A DNA stretch of 64,000 nt from assembly GCA_016707585.1 (NCBI GenBank), contig JADJHL010000008.1:620001-684000 (forward strand), given 5' to 3'. Under the pieces are notes generated by a model. It did no database searches, had not been told where the DNA came from, and worked only from the letters and a program-made list of their open reading frames with translations. Shown in pieces: positions 52,693 to 62,381 of the stretch (position 1 is the first letter of the stretch; the number at the start of each line of letters is the position of its first letter). The translations under genes and the position numbers were made by a program. The DNA is from Ignavibacteriales bacterium. GTDB taxonomy: Bacteria > Bacteroidota > Ignavibacteria > Ignavibacteriales > Ignavibacteriaceae.

Positions 52693-53898
52693 ATGAAAAA
52701 AAGCGTGCAATTATTCTTATCCGGTATCCCTATAGTTGATAGTGCCTGGGGAGGCTTTTATCACGGTGGAACTTATTTATTAGTCGGAGAAAAAAAATCC
52801 GGCAAAACTTTATTAAGTCTTCAGTATGCTGTTGAAACTGCAAAGAGCAAAGAAGTTTGTCTTTACTTTACCAGTTCTCGACCAAAAGATTTAATGATTC
52901 ATGCAGCTTCTATTGATATTGATCTTGAGAATTACATAAATCAAAATTCAATAATAGTTGTTAGAGTTGCACATCCAACTGAAACAACTGAGTTTAAAAC
53001 TAGAGATGAATTTTTAGGCGACTATCTTCAAGATATAATTAGCGTTATTAAACAATATCGTCCAACCAGAATTATTTTTGATGAAATTACACCTTACGTT
53101 GAGTTTGAAAATTTAAATTTACTTAGAGATTCATTTGGTTCTATGATTGAATCTATTGAAGATTTGGGAATTACGAGTTTATTTATTTTAAGAGAACCAG
53201 CAGCACAATCATCAAAAATGATTTTTAATGTTTTAAATTCTTATGCTACTGGAATTATCCAGCTACATAAACCTGAAGATTCCGAAGAACAAAAACCTGG
53301 TGTAATTGATATTACTCCGAACATTGGCCACACCGAAGGAAAATTTAAGGCTAATTACTTTATTGAGCCTTATAAAGGAATTACAACTGATTTTAAAATT
53401 ACAAAACGTTCTACAAGAGATAATATTTTACCGGATATAACAGAAATTCAACCCGCTAAAAATAATATTACAAATTCTGCTGGATATATAACACCAAATA
53501 TTTACAGCATTAATGATTTTAAACTTATTGTAAACAACCAGATTGCTTTGTATAAAACCACGGGACAAATGTTTACAATCCTTTCATTAAGAATTAATCC
53601 ATTTAGTACATCACTTAATAAAATAACATTTGATCACTTAAGTAATTCAGTATTAGTATCAGCACATAAGAAAGATAAGATTTGTACAATTGGTGAAAAA
53701 ATTTATGTACTTATCACCAAATCTGATGATACAATAATAGATGAATTTATTTCAAAAGTTCACAAGCAACTTAATGGCGGTGGATCATCAAATGTATCTT
53801 ACCTGATGTTAAAAGTTAATTCCGCAATGAATAATGCAGATGATGTGTTTAGTGAATTTGAACGTGAAGCAGCTCGAACACAATTAAGCCAGAGATAG
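52693..53898 (+). CDS. RecA/KaiC-like ATPase fused to degenerate GGDEF-like domain
   Basis: 401 residues. N-terminal half is a RadA/KaiC-type P-loop ATPase: Walker A GEKKSGKT (residues 32-39) and Walker B RIIFDE (Asp130-Glu131). The C-terminal half (about 275-395) has the strand/helix order of a nucleotide cyclase (GGDEF) domain: FTILSLRINPF, then HKKD (325-328) where the RxxD inhibitory site stands in real enzymes, and ICTIGEKIYVLIT where GGDEF should be. With GEK in place of GGDEF it cannot be a diguanylate cyclase; it may bind a nucleotide as PelD does. It is the first gene of the polysaccharide run and ends 15 bases before the exporter gene. Confidence 0.68.
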   Translation: MKKSVQLFLSGIPIVDSAWGGFYHGGTYLLVGEKKSGKTLLSLQYAVETAKSKEVCLYFTSSRPKDLMIHAASIDIDLENYINQNSIIVVRVAHPTETTEFKTRDEFLGDYLQDIISVIKQYRPTRIIFDEITPYVEFENLNLLRDSFGSMIESIEDLGITSLFILREPAAQSSKMIFNVLNSYATGIIQLHKPEDSEEQKPGVIDITPNIGHTEGKFKANYFIEPYKGITTDFKITKRSTRDNILPDITEIQPAKNNITNSAGYITPNIYSINDFKLIVNNQIALYKTTGQMFTILSLRINPFSTSLNKITFDHLSNSVLVSAHKKDKICTIGEKIYVLITKSDDTIIDEFISKVHKQLNGGGSSNVSYLMLKVNSAMNNADDVFSEFEREAARTQLSQR

Positions 53899-53913
53899 AA
53901 TTGATAACTTAAA

Positions 53914-56760
53914 ATGAAATCAATTTTCTATCACTTACTAATTCTGCAAATCCTTTTAATAAGTTCACAACTCTTTTCTCAAAAAGACAACTCATCCGAT
54001 TTAAAATCAGAAGCAATTCGATTGATGTCTGATCAACGTTATGGTGAAGCGATTGATCAACTTAATAAATTTGTTTCTGCAAATCCAAATATTGCAGATG
54101 GATTTAATTTAAGGGGAACTTGCTACGAAAAAAGAGGAAATTATGAGTATGCTGTTTATGATTTTCGCACTGCAAAAAAATTAAAACCAGGTGATAATGA
54201 AATTGTATCAAATCTAAATAGAACTACAAATAATTGGTACAAACTGCTTTACAATAAAATTGAGGGTCACAAAAGAGAGATTGCAATAAACTCAAGCATT
54301 GCAAAAAATTATCTTGAGATTGGTAAGTGTTATAAAAATCTTGGTGAATGGAATGAAGCCGAAATATGGTATGATCTTTATCTGGAAAAAGAATTTGCAT
54401 CGTCAGATGAGATAATTAGATACTCAGAAATACTTGCTAAGAATAATCATATTACTAAAGGTGAACCAATTCTTAAATCATATGCGGAAAAGTTTTCTAA
54501 TGATCATAGGATATGGTCTCGTTACGGATATTTTACACTATGGTTAGGTAAAAATAAAAATGCAATCGATGCCTTTGCAAAATCATTAGAGATAAGACCT
54601 TACTTTAAAGAAGCTATGGATGGATTAGATATTGCAAAAGGTAAAGGATATGTTTATTCGGTTAACGATACTTCTGCAAAATTTAATTATGGATTGCCAA
54701 CTACTGCGCAAGAATATGCAATCGATAAATTTTATCGTCAGTTAAAAAAGAATCCTGAAAAAGATGATTTAAGATTTAAGTTGATTGATGAATTGATAAA
54801 AGCTAATCGATATGAAGAAGCTTATGATCAACTAAATATTCTTTCACCAAAATATTCAGAAACAGATAAGTTTAAAGATTTATGGCTTAAAGTTACAACT
54901 TTAAGAAAATCATATTACGCTGATAGGATTAATTATTATGAAAATTTACTAAGCAAAAATCCAAAAGATAAAAAAGCATTACTTGAATTAGCTAAATACT
55001 ACTCTTATGATAATGATTATGATTTAGCTGTAAAACTTTATAAGAGTTATTTAGAAAATTATCCTGAAGATAATGAAGTAAGATATCAGCTTGCACAAAT
55101 TTTAATTTGGCAAAATAATCTTTGTGAAGCAGCAGAGATTATGAATGAGGTGGTTATTAATAATTCTGGAAATGAAAAATATCTTTTACTTGCTGCAAAA
55201 ATAAATTTGTGGTTAGATAAAGATTCAGATTATACTCAATCAATCTATCAAAAAGTTTTATTAAAGGATCCAACAAACAAAGAGGCTATGTTTGGGATGG
55301 CAAATCTTTTAATAAAAAGTAACAATCTTTTAGAAGCAAAAAAAACGATGGATGATTTAGCCATTGTAGATAGCCTCTCGGATGAATATAGATTGCTAAA
55401 AAATAATTATTTATTTGCGGTTGAACAGAATGCGTTGAAAGAATCTTACAACTTACTTGAAGAAGCTAGAAAATATTCTTCCCAAAAAGAATTTGATTCA
55501 TCAATACAAAAGTTTAAATCTTATCTAAATGATAATCCAGAAAATAAAAATGTAAATATTGAACTTGCTGATGTTTACATTGCCAATGGCCAATTAAATG
55601 ATGCAGAAAATATTTATAAGTCATTACTAAAATCAGGTGAAGATTATGAGATTAGTAAGCGACTTGCAAAAGTTTATTTGTGGGATAAGGATTCGATTGC
55701 TGCGGTGAATGAATTCAAAAAGTTAAATCAAAAAAATCCGCAAGATGTTGAAACAAAACTTTTGCTTGGTGATGCTTATCTGCAAGCTGGGCAGACTCAA
55801 AATGCACGAACAATTTATGAAGATTTGATTTTAAAATCACCAGATTCTTATATCTTACAAACAAGAATGAACTGGCTTGGCGGAAGTAATAAATTTTCGT
55901 TTAATAGATTTCCAACATTCATACAATTGATTCCAAGAGGCTTATACTTTACGGATAATACAGGTTTAGATTATTCAAACTACGGTTTAGGCTTTGACCT
56001 TGGAGTTACGAATTTTTTGACTTTAGGATTTTCAGGTGCGCGTGGTAAACTTTCATCAGAAATGGAATCGCTAAGATTTAACCAGTTAAAAGGCTCAGCT
56101 TTTATAAAGATTTGTGAAATCTTTTCTGCTGCTGGAGCTTTGGGACAAACTTTTTTTATGGATGATAATAAAGAAAATATTTTTGAGTTTTCATTATCTG
56201 CACAAAAGAAAAATATTTATAACGTCATTGCATTTCTAAATCATTCTGATGCAGCATTTTTACTCTATTCTCCATTTTTAGTTAATACAAGATTAAAAGC
56301 AAATCAGTTTGGACTAAATGGCGAGTATAAATTTAAAAATAGTTTAATTGTTTCTGGTAAGTATTCTTACTTAAGTGTTTCTGATGAAAATTATGGCAAC
56401 CAATTTGTGGCGCGACTAGGAAAAATTTTTAATTCTGAAATTACTGCTGGTTACGAATACTATTTTTATACTTTTAACAATCAAACCAACTTGTATTGGA
56501 GTCCGAAAAATTTTGAAGCACATTCAATTTGGGCTGATTGGATTTTGTATGAAGATGAGGTTGTTGATTTTACAATCGGTGGAAAAGTTGGATTGATTCC
56601 AAACAATGATTTTGTTTTATCTGAATTTTATGCAGCATTTAATTATAAAATAGTTCAATCATTATTTTTGCAAACAAAATTCGCAACTTCAAGTTCTTAT
56701 CGATCAGGTTCAGGTTATAGGGCAAACTCGATTCAAGCAAGCATTATTTGGTCGTTGTAA
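53914..56760 (+). CDS. TPR and outer membrane beta-barrel exporter-like protein
   Basis: 948 residues. Signal peptide (SQLFSQK, about 22). TPR-type repeats fill about 25-640, e.g. QRYGEAIDQLNKFVSANP, GNYEYAVYDFRTAKKLKP, NDYDLAVKLYKSYLENYP and NARTIYEDLILKSPDS. The last 290 residues (from about 660, FSFNRFPTFIQLIPRG) are a predicted barrel with strands such as FGLNGEYKFKNSLIVSGKYS and end in IQASIIWSL. This TPR-then-barrel layout is that of PgaA, BcsC and PelB, which carry exopolysaccharide across the outer membrane. I infer the same role. Confidence 0.78.
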   Translation: MKSIFYHLLILQILLISSQLFSQKDNSSDLKSEAIRLMSDQRYGEAIDQLNKFVSANPNIADGFNLRGTCYEKRGNYEYAVYDFRTAKKLKPGDNEIVSNLNRTTNNWYKLLYNKIEGHKREIAINSSIAKNYLEIGKCYKNLGEWNEAEIWYDLYLEKEFASSDEIIRYSEILAKNNHITKGEPILKSYAEKFSNDHRIWSRYGYFTLWLGKNKNAIDAFAKSLEIRPYFKEAMDGLDIAKGKGYVYSVNDTSAKFNYGLPTTAQEYAIDKFYRQLKKNPEKDDLRFKLIDELIKANRYEEAYDQLNILSPKYSETDKFKDLWLKVTTLRKSYYADRINYYENLLSKNPKDKKALLELAKYYSYDNDYDLAVKLYKSYLENYPEDNEVRYQLAQILIWQNNLCEAAEIMNEVVINNSGNEKYLLLAAKINLWLDKDSDYTQSIYQKVLLKDPTNKEAMFGMANLLIKSNNLLEAKKTMDDLAIVDSLSDEYRLLKNNYLFAVEQNALKESYNLLEEARKYSSQKEFDSSIQKFKSYLNDNPENKNVNIELADVYIANGQLNDAENIYKSLLKSGEDYEISKRLAKVYLWDKDSIAAVNEFKKLNQKNPQDVETKLLLGDAYLQAGQTQNARTIYEDLILKSPDSYILQTRMNWLGGSNKFSFNRFPTFIQLIPRGLYFTDNTGLDYSNYGLGFDLGVTNFLTLGFSGARGKLSSEMESLRFNQLKGSAFIKICEIFSAAGALGQTFFMDDNKENIFEFSLSAQKKNIYNVIAFLNHSDAAFLLYSPFLVNTRLKANQFGLNGEYKFKNSLIVSGKYSYLSVSDENYGNQFVARLGKIFNSEITAGYEYYFYTFNNQTNLYWSPKNFEAHSIWADWILYEDEVVDFTIGGKVGLIPNNDFVLSEFYAAFNYKIVQSLFLQTKFATSSSYRSGSGYRANSIQASIIWSL

Positions 56761-56924
56761 ACGTTTAATTTGCAGTTTTTTAGCTTGTTTGATTATGATA
56801 CAATCGAACAAAAAATCCAATATTGGAATTTAAAAGCACACCAGTTTGTGGGAATTAAATATCTAATAATATTAAATAAATGGCATTATTGTTGAATTTT
56901 TAAAGCAAATCTTAATAAAAATTG

Positions 56925-58349
56925 ATGAAATTTAATCAGCTCGTCGAACGTGCTATAATAACTATTTCAAACCGTGAAGATGAGAAAAAGGGAGAGAACT
57001 TAGAACAAAAATACTTACGTAGAATTCTTGTAAGCGGAATAATTTCATTACTCTTAATCCTGTTAATCGTTTACACATTACCTTACACAATTTTATCGTA
57101 TAGTTCTTTGTTTGAGTACTCAACAATTATTGCGTTTGTAATTTTCCTTTTCATTCTTCTGGTTAGATATTTTGCCATTTTGGTGATGGCTTATTTGTAT
57201 TTGAACGAATATACATTTTCAGATACAAATGGCTTTGCTCCTTTTGTGTCTATCATTGTACCTGTTTTTAATGAAGGTAAGATTATTAAAAACTCAATTC
57301 TATCATTATTAAAACTTGATTATCAGAATTATGAAATTATAATTGTAAATGATGGTTCAAATGATGACACAAAGCAAGTTGCTGAATCAATGGTTGGTTT
57401 TCAAAATGGAAAATCTGGAAAGATAAAAGTTTCATTAATCAATCAACCCAATCTTGGTAAAGCTAGAGCATTAAATGCAGGAATATATTATTCCAAAGCT
57501 GAGTTTGTCCTTTGTATGGACGGAGATTCACAACTTTCTCCGGAATCTATAAAATATGCTGTAAGACATTTTAAAAATCCAAAAATTGGCGCAGTAGCCG
57601 GTAATGTAAAAGTATTAAACAGAAAAAGATTTTTTACAGATCTGCAAGCACTTGAATATATTGAAGGATTAAATATGGCTCGTAGTGCTCAAAGCTATAT
57701 TAAATTAGTAAATATTATTCCCGGTCCAATTGGAATATTTAGAAGAAAAGCCATTGAGCAATCAGGATTTTATTCAAGTGATACTTATGCAGAAGATGCT
57801 GATCTTACTTTGAAAATATTAGCTAACGGATGGAAAATTTATTACGAACCGAAATCTATTTCTTACACGGAGGCTCCTCTAACTTTACAACAACTTCTAA
57901 AACAACGATATAGATGGACAAGAGGAATTCTTCAATCATTAAGAAAACATAAAAAAAGAATGTTTAATCCAACGGTAAATTTTGGACACACATTTGTTTT
58001 ATGGTATATGTCTTATGAAGCTTTAATCTGGCCGACAATGAATTTAGCGGCTAATGCATTTTTTATTTTTGCTGCATTGTTTTTTGGATTTTCGCATTTG
58101 ATATTTTTCTGGTGGGCAGGATTAGCAATTCTGGATCTTGTAACAGCACTATATTGTGTTGCTGTTGAAAAAGAGGAGTTTAGATTGATCTGGTATGCAA
58201 TCATCTACAGAATGTTTTTTATTTTGATTATCGACATTTGTAAAACGATGTCAACAATCGAAGAATTTCTTGGAATTAGAATGACCTGGGGAAAATTAGA
58301 ACGCACAAGTTCAACAAAATCAAATACTATTGCTGTTAATACTAATTAG
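56925..58349 (+). CDS. Membrane GT2 polysaccharide synthase (PgaC/BcsA-like)
   Basis: 474 residues from ATG 56925 (a TTG one codon earlier is also open). Processive inverting glycosyltransferase. Two N-terminal membrane helices (about 35-95), then the GT2 domain: SIIVPVFNEGK, IIVNDGSNDDT, LCMDGDSQLS (DxD), TYAEDADLTL (the ED catalytic pair) and QRYRW (QxxRW), all the hallmarks of cellulose, hyaluronan and poly-GlcNAc synthases. Two or three C-terminal helices end it. Closest in layout to PgaC/IcaA; the sugar is not determinable here. No PilZ domain, so c-di-GMP control, if any, must come from another protein. Confidence 0.88.
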   Translation: MKFNQLVERAIITISNREDEKKGENLEQKYLRRILVSGIISLLLILLIVYTLPYTILSYSSLFEYSTIIAFVIFLFILLVRYFAILVMAYLYLNEYTFSDTNGFAPFVSIIVPVFNEGKIIKNSILSLLKLDYQNYEIIIVNDGSNDDTKQVAESMVGFQNGKSGKIKVSLINQPNLGKARALNAGIYYSKAEFVLCMDGDSQLSPESIKYAVRHFKNPKIGAVAGNVKVLNRKRFFTDLQALEYIEGLNMARSAQSYIKLVNIIPGPIGIFRRKAIEQSGFYSSDTYAEDADLTLKILANGWKIYYEPKSISYTEAPLTLQQLLKQRYRWTRGILQSLRKHKKRMFNPTVNFGHTFVLWYMSYEALIWPTMNLAANAFFIFAALFFGFSHLIFFWWAGLAILDLVTALYCVAVEKEEFRLIWYAIIYRMFFILIIDICKTMSTIEEFLGIRMTWGKLERTSSTKSNTIAVNTN

Positions 58350-58357
58350 GAAACGCT

Positions 58358-58810
58358 ATGGAACTTATTCCGATACTATCTACAATTATTCTCGTGGCTA
58401 CAATTTGCACTTTTATTTTAGCAATTGGCGCCTATGTTCTGTATAAAGTACGCGAGAGTAAACCACAATATGCACCACAGGTTAAACCTTCAACTGTTAA
58501 GGCTGAACTTGTTGTTCCTTCTGAAGCGGCAATTGTAAAGGAAGAAAGTTCAACAATTCATCAAAGAACTTTACCTGTTGAGCCAGGAATTACAAGAGAA
58601 GAATACACAAAGCAACATCAACCTTCACAATCAAAGTTTACACCTGAACCAAGAGGTTATAAAGCTGAAGAAGAAAAAACCGAAAAACAAAAAGTTCGTG
58701 TTCGTCCTCAAGAAAGATTGAGTGATGAAAACAAATTCCTGAAATACACTTCTGATGGGTATGTGCCTACTCAGGAAGATAGAACTTCAGGGGAAGTGAA
58801 GTGGCGGTAA
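58358..58810 (+). CDS. Small single-pass membrane protein
   Basis: 150 residues, not recognised. One N-terminal helix (IPILSTIILVATICTFILAI, about 4-23) then a long polar, disordered part rich in Pro, Glu, Lys and Gln. It lies 8 bases after the synthase gene and overlaps the next gene by 10 bases, so it belongs to the same operon. Position and size recall PgaD, a small partner of PgaC, but there is no evident sequence match. Confidence 0.6.
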   Translation: MELIPILSTIILVATICTFILAIGAYVLYKVRESKPQYAPQVKPSTVKAELVVPSEAAIVKEESSTIHQRTLPVEPGITREEYTKQHQPSQSKFTPEPRGYKAEEEKTEKQKVRVRPQERLSDENKFLKYTSDGYVPTQEDRTSGEVKWR

Positions 58811-60699
58811 ATAAACTTTTTGGTACCAGGATAAATCAAGTACTTATCTTTTTTTCTGGGCTAATAATAATTGTATCAGCAGTATTGGTTTACTATTCCA
58901 TCTTACGTGGAATTTACGGCCGATTTGACACATCAGAAATCTTACCTGATTCTAACATAATTGAAGATTTTTTATTTGGGAAAGAACCTGAAGTTGCAAT
59001 TCTTTATTCTAAGTACACTGAAAATATGTTACCGATTGGCAGTACCTGGCTTAATGATAATATATCAACCTGGAAAAAATTTCTTGGTGATCAGAAATTA
59101 AAATTTGAAATTATATCTGACCAGGATATTGAAGCTGGAAAACATTATCAATACAAATTAATTGTTTTACCAGGTACAAAATCCATCAGCGATAAAGAAG
59201 CGATGCAGTTAAAAAAATATCTTGAAAAGGGAGGAAGTGTTTTTGCAACTGGCGGAATTGGATCATACTCAAATGATGGTAAATGGCGAGGCTGGGAATA
59301 TTTAAACCAGGTTTTTGGTTTGCAATTTTCGCACGAGATCAAACCTGATGAATATTCTAAAATACATACTGTGTGTGGTAGTTTACCAATAACCGCAAAT
59401 ATTCCAACCGGTTTTCCACTTAAAGTTGCTACGTGGGATAGACCAATGGCTGTTGAAGTTTTAGATCCAAGAACTACGCAGGTTAGCTTTTGGTATAATT
59501 ATAGGATGGATGATGGATTAGTTCGCGAAGAAATCAAAAAATCTGCTGGAATTGCTTACGGTAATTTTTCCAGAGGTAGATTTATGTGGATGGGTTTTGA
59601 ATTAAACTCCATCATTGGTGTTCAAGAAGATTACATATTTTTTGAAAGATTATTTAGTAATTCAATTAAATGGTTGTTGTATTCACCAATTGCGTACGTT
59701 AGAGATTGGCCAACAGGATTTGAAGCTGCCGCCGTAATTAGTCCAGTGATTTCAGAAAATACAGAAAACATTAATAACCTATTGCCGATCATAAAGGATG
59801 AAGGAGTTTCTGCAACATTTTTTGTTAATCCGGAACTTGCAGAAAAAAACAGAGAAGTCATCAAGAATATTTCTACTTATGGAGAAATTGCAGCATTAGT
59901 TGATATTGGTTATTTAGCTTCAGTAAATGACAAATACAATAAACTAAATTCTTACTCTGAACAATTAAATAAACTTATCTCGGCAAAAGAAAAACTAGAA
60001 AAAATTTCTGGAAGCAGCGTTTCCGGATTTTTACCGTATTATGGTTTGTTTGATAATAACACATTAAACTCAGTAATAAAAGCTAACTACAAATATGTTT
60101 TTACCGATTCGCTTACAGATAGATCAGTGCCAAAAACTATTATTCGTGGTGATAAAAGAATTGTTTCTATGACCAAGACAGCAAGAGATGATTTCGAAAT
60201 TATAAGAGATTTTGGATTATCATTACCCGAATTTCAATTTTATACTTATCAGGAAGATTTGGATCGTGTTTTATTTGAAGGTGGAATGTACGTGTTCAAG
60301 CTACACAATGATTATCAGTGTCGCTCTGATTATGTAGATGTTGTTAAAGATGTTATAAAAGATTTAAAGAAGAAAAAATTCTGGATTACGACTGCAACTG
60401 AAATTCAGAAATGGTACGAAAAAAGAGATTATATTGAAATCAAAACTGATAGAAGGGGGAAGACTCGAGTTGCGATTAAGGTTTCTAATCCTGGAGTAGA
60501 AACGATTAATAATTTGGTAATCGATCTTGATCTAAATGACTTTGCAAAAAATATTGCAATAGGCTCTGAGCTGATTGGAACTAAAAGTGCAAGTGTAAAA
60601 CATAATCCCGGCTCACAAATGGTTTATTTGTTTGTTGATGATTTAACTCCTGGTGAATCAAGACAGTATTACGTTGATTATGATAGAGTAGAGTTCTAA
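58801..60699 (+). CDS. Membrane-anchored amidotransferase-like plus pseudo-deacetylase protein
   Basis: 632 residues, GTG start. One N-terminal helix (VLIFFSGLIIIVSAVLVYYS, about 14-33). Residues about 60-290 look like a class I amidotransferase-type flavodoxin-like domain (VAILYSKYTEN, YKLIVLPGTKSIS, LEKGGSVFATGG) lacking a catalytic Cys. Residues about 305-545 have the polysaccharide deacetylase (NodB) fold: GFEAAAVISPVIS, DEGVSATFFVNPEL and GEIAALVDIG. The metal ligands are absent (no TFDDG; the GHEIGNH position reads GEIAALV). A C-terminal beta domain follows. It may bind the glycan rather than deacetylate it, as a PelA/PgaB-like chaperone. Confidence 0.68.
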   Translation: MAVNKLFGTRINQVLIFFSGLIIIVSAVLVYYSILRGIYGRFDTSEILPDSNIIEDFLFGKEPEVAILYSKYTENMLPIGSTWLNDNISTWKKFLGDQKLKFEIISDQDIEAGKHYQYKLIVLPGTKSISDKEAMQLKKYLEKGGSVFATGGIGSYSNDGKWRGWEYLNQVFGLQFSHEIKPDEYSKIHTVCGSLPITANIPTGFPLKVATWDRPMAVEVLDPRTTQVSFWYNYRMDDGLVREEIKKSAGIAYGNFSRGRFMWMGFELNSIIGVQEDYIFFERLFSNSIKWLLYSPIAYVRDWPTGFEAAAVISPVISENTENINNLLPIIKDEGVSATFFVNPELAEKNREVIKNISTYGEIAALVDIGYLASVNDKYNKLNSYSEQLNKLISAKEKLEKISGSSVSGFLPYYGLFDNNTLNSVIKANYKYVFTDSLTDRSVPKTIIRGDKRIVSMTKTARDDFEIIRDFGLSLPEFQFYTYQEDLDRVLFEGGMYVFKLHNDYQCRSDYVDVVKDVIKDLKKKKFWITTATEIQKWYEKRDYIEIKTDRRGKTRVAIKVSNPGVETINNLVIDLDLNDFAKNIAIGSELIGTKSASVKHNPGSQMVYLFVDDLTPGESRQYYVDYDRVEF

Positions 60700-60731
60700 A
60701 ATTTTTATTTAAATTATTCTGGCAGAATACA

Positions 60732-62354
60732 TTGTTAACGTTAAAAATAAAATCTTCATTCAAGTTTATACTATTTGTATTTATCTTTTTATACAATTTT
60801 AGTCTTGCTCAGGATAAAATTGCTATTTTTTATTCAACCATTTTAGAAAATCAATTTGGATTAGATTCGAAAAAATCATTGGAAGAAATTACTTCGTGGG
60901 AATTATTTCTTATGCAGAATAAAATTCCTTATGAAGTTATTTATGATTATGATCTAGAAACCGGGATAGAAAATGAGTTTGAAATTCTGATCTTACCATC
61001 AATACAAAAAATTAATTTAACCCAGTATGAATCATTAAAGAATTTTTTGAATGCCGGAAATTCAATTCTTAGCATTGGCTCAAAATTATATCCAGTTGAT
61101 AATTTTAGTAGCAATTTTATTAATCTTGAAAATTTATTTGATATTAAAAGCATCAGTAGTAATCAAACTGAAGATTTAAATTGTATTCACACAATATCAT
61201 CAAATCATTTAAACCATTTTAAAAACTTTGATCAAAATACAATCCAAATATCAAACTTAAATGAGTTAATGGTTTTTGATCAGGTTGAGAATGAGGAATT
61301 AGTCTGTGGATCCTTAATCACAGATGATGAAGTAAGTCTAAATAAATCTTCAATCAGTTATGGTAAAGTTGGAAATGGGAAATATTTATTTACCGGATTT
61401 GGATTAAATGATGTTATTGGTGGCAAAATTGATGTGGAAAAATTTCAACAATTAATTTTGCAAACAATTAACTGGATGGATAGTAAAGCTGAGGTTTATT
61501 TTCAATTACAATCCCCTGATAGTAAAAAGCCATCAATACTTTTTCTGGAATTTAACAATGCAGTTGAACCAGAACTAATTGATGTGTTGAATTTTAATGA
61601 GTTTAATCCAAATCTTTTAGTTAGTAATCAAACTATAATATCAGAACAGATTCTAAGTAAATTTAACAGCGAGAATGTTACACTGGATATTTCATCAATT
61701 TTAGAAAGCAGAACAAATCCTGAGTCTGTAAAGGAATTAGTTCTTTCTTTTAAAAAAGAAAATAATTTGGAGTTAACTTCAGTTTTTGTGAATGATGAAT
61801 TGACAAAGCAAGAGTATCTAAATATCTATAAAGAAATTGGAATAAAAAATATTATTGTTAACTCAAATGTTGGCGGCAATCCAATTATTGAGGATAGTGA
61901 TTTAATTAAATTGGCAATTAGAAAAAATATTTTTGATAATAGCGGCGTTGTAAATGTTGTTTATTATTCTGTAAAAAATAATTGCACTGATAATAAGGAA
62001 GATGACTTATTAAATAGACTAAATCAGTTTGATAAAGCGAAAAATAATTTTACGTCATTATGTGAAATTAAAAAGTGGTGTCTTACTAAAGAAAATATCA
62101 AAATAAAAACGATTTCAAATACTAATAATAGCATTGAGTTTATTGTCCTAAATAATAACCTTAGTGAAGTAAATGATCTTGAAATATTTCTAAATGCTGG
62201 TAAAAAAATCACTTTGGATCGTATCTCAATTTCATCTGGAGAAGTCAAGCATGAGTTTTATTCTGAACCTAATACTGACGCTATCCATTTTAAGATAGCT
62301 CAAATGCAACCCCATTCAACTAAAAAGTTTATTATAAATATTGCTGAGGATTAG
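60732..62354 (+). CDS. Secreted paralogue of the pseudo-deacetylase protein
   Basis: 540 residues, TTG start. A signal peptide (FIFLYNFSLAQ, about 26) replaces the membrane anchor of the preceding protein. Similar over its length: IAIFYSTILENQ matches VAILYSKYTENM, FEILILPSIQKIN matches YKLIVLPGTKSIS, and YGKVGNGKYLFTGFGLNDVIG matches YGNFSRGRFMWMGFELNSIIG (by parts). The deacetylase part is shorter still (SILFLEFNNAVEPE) and has no metal ligands. It closes with the same CEIKKWC / TEIQKWY region and beta domain. A tandem duplication that has diverged. Probable periplasmic partner of its neighbour. Confidence 0.65.
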   Translation: MLTLKIKSSFKFILFVFIFLYNFSLAQDKIAIFYSTILENQFGLDSKKSLEEITSWELFLMQNKIPYEVIYDYDLETGIENEFEILILPSIQKINLTQYESLKNFLNAGNSILSIGSKLYPVDNFSSNFINLENLFDIKSISSNQTEDLNCIHTISSNHLNHFKNFDQNTIQISNLNELMVFDQVENEELVCGSLITDDEVSLNKSSISYGKVGNGKYLFTGFGLNDVIGGKIDVEKFQQLILQTINWMDSKAEVYFQLQSPDSKKPSILFLEFNNAVEPELIDVLNFNEFNPNLLVSNQTIISEQILSKFNSENVTLDISSILESRTNPESVKELVLSFKKENNLELTSVFVNDELTKQEYLNIYKEIGIKNIIVNSNVGGNPIIEDSDLIKLAIRKNIFDNSGVVNVVYYSVKNNCTDNKEDDLLNRLNQFDKAKNNFTSLCEIKKWCLTKENIKIKTISNTNNSIEFIVLNNNLSEVNDLEIFLNAGKKITLDRISISSGEVKHEFYSEPNTDAIHFKIAQMQPHSTKKFIINIAED

Positions 62355-62381
62355 TCCGGATTTTCTTAACAAGTTAAAATT

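Noticed and set aside
56816..56827. TCCAATATTGGA palindrome before the synthase gene as an operator
   Set aside because: Only 12 bases in an A+T-rich region with no promoter match beside it; chance is likely.
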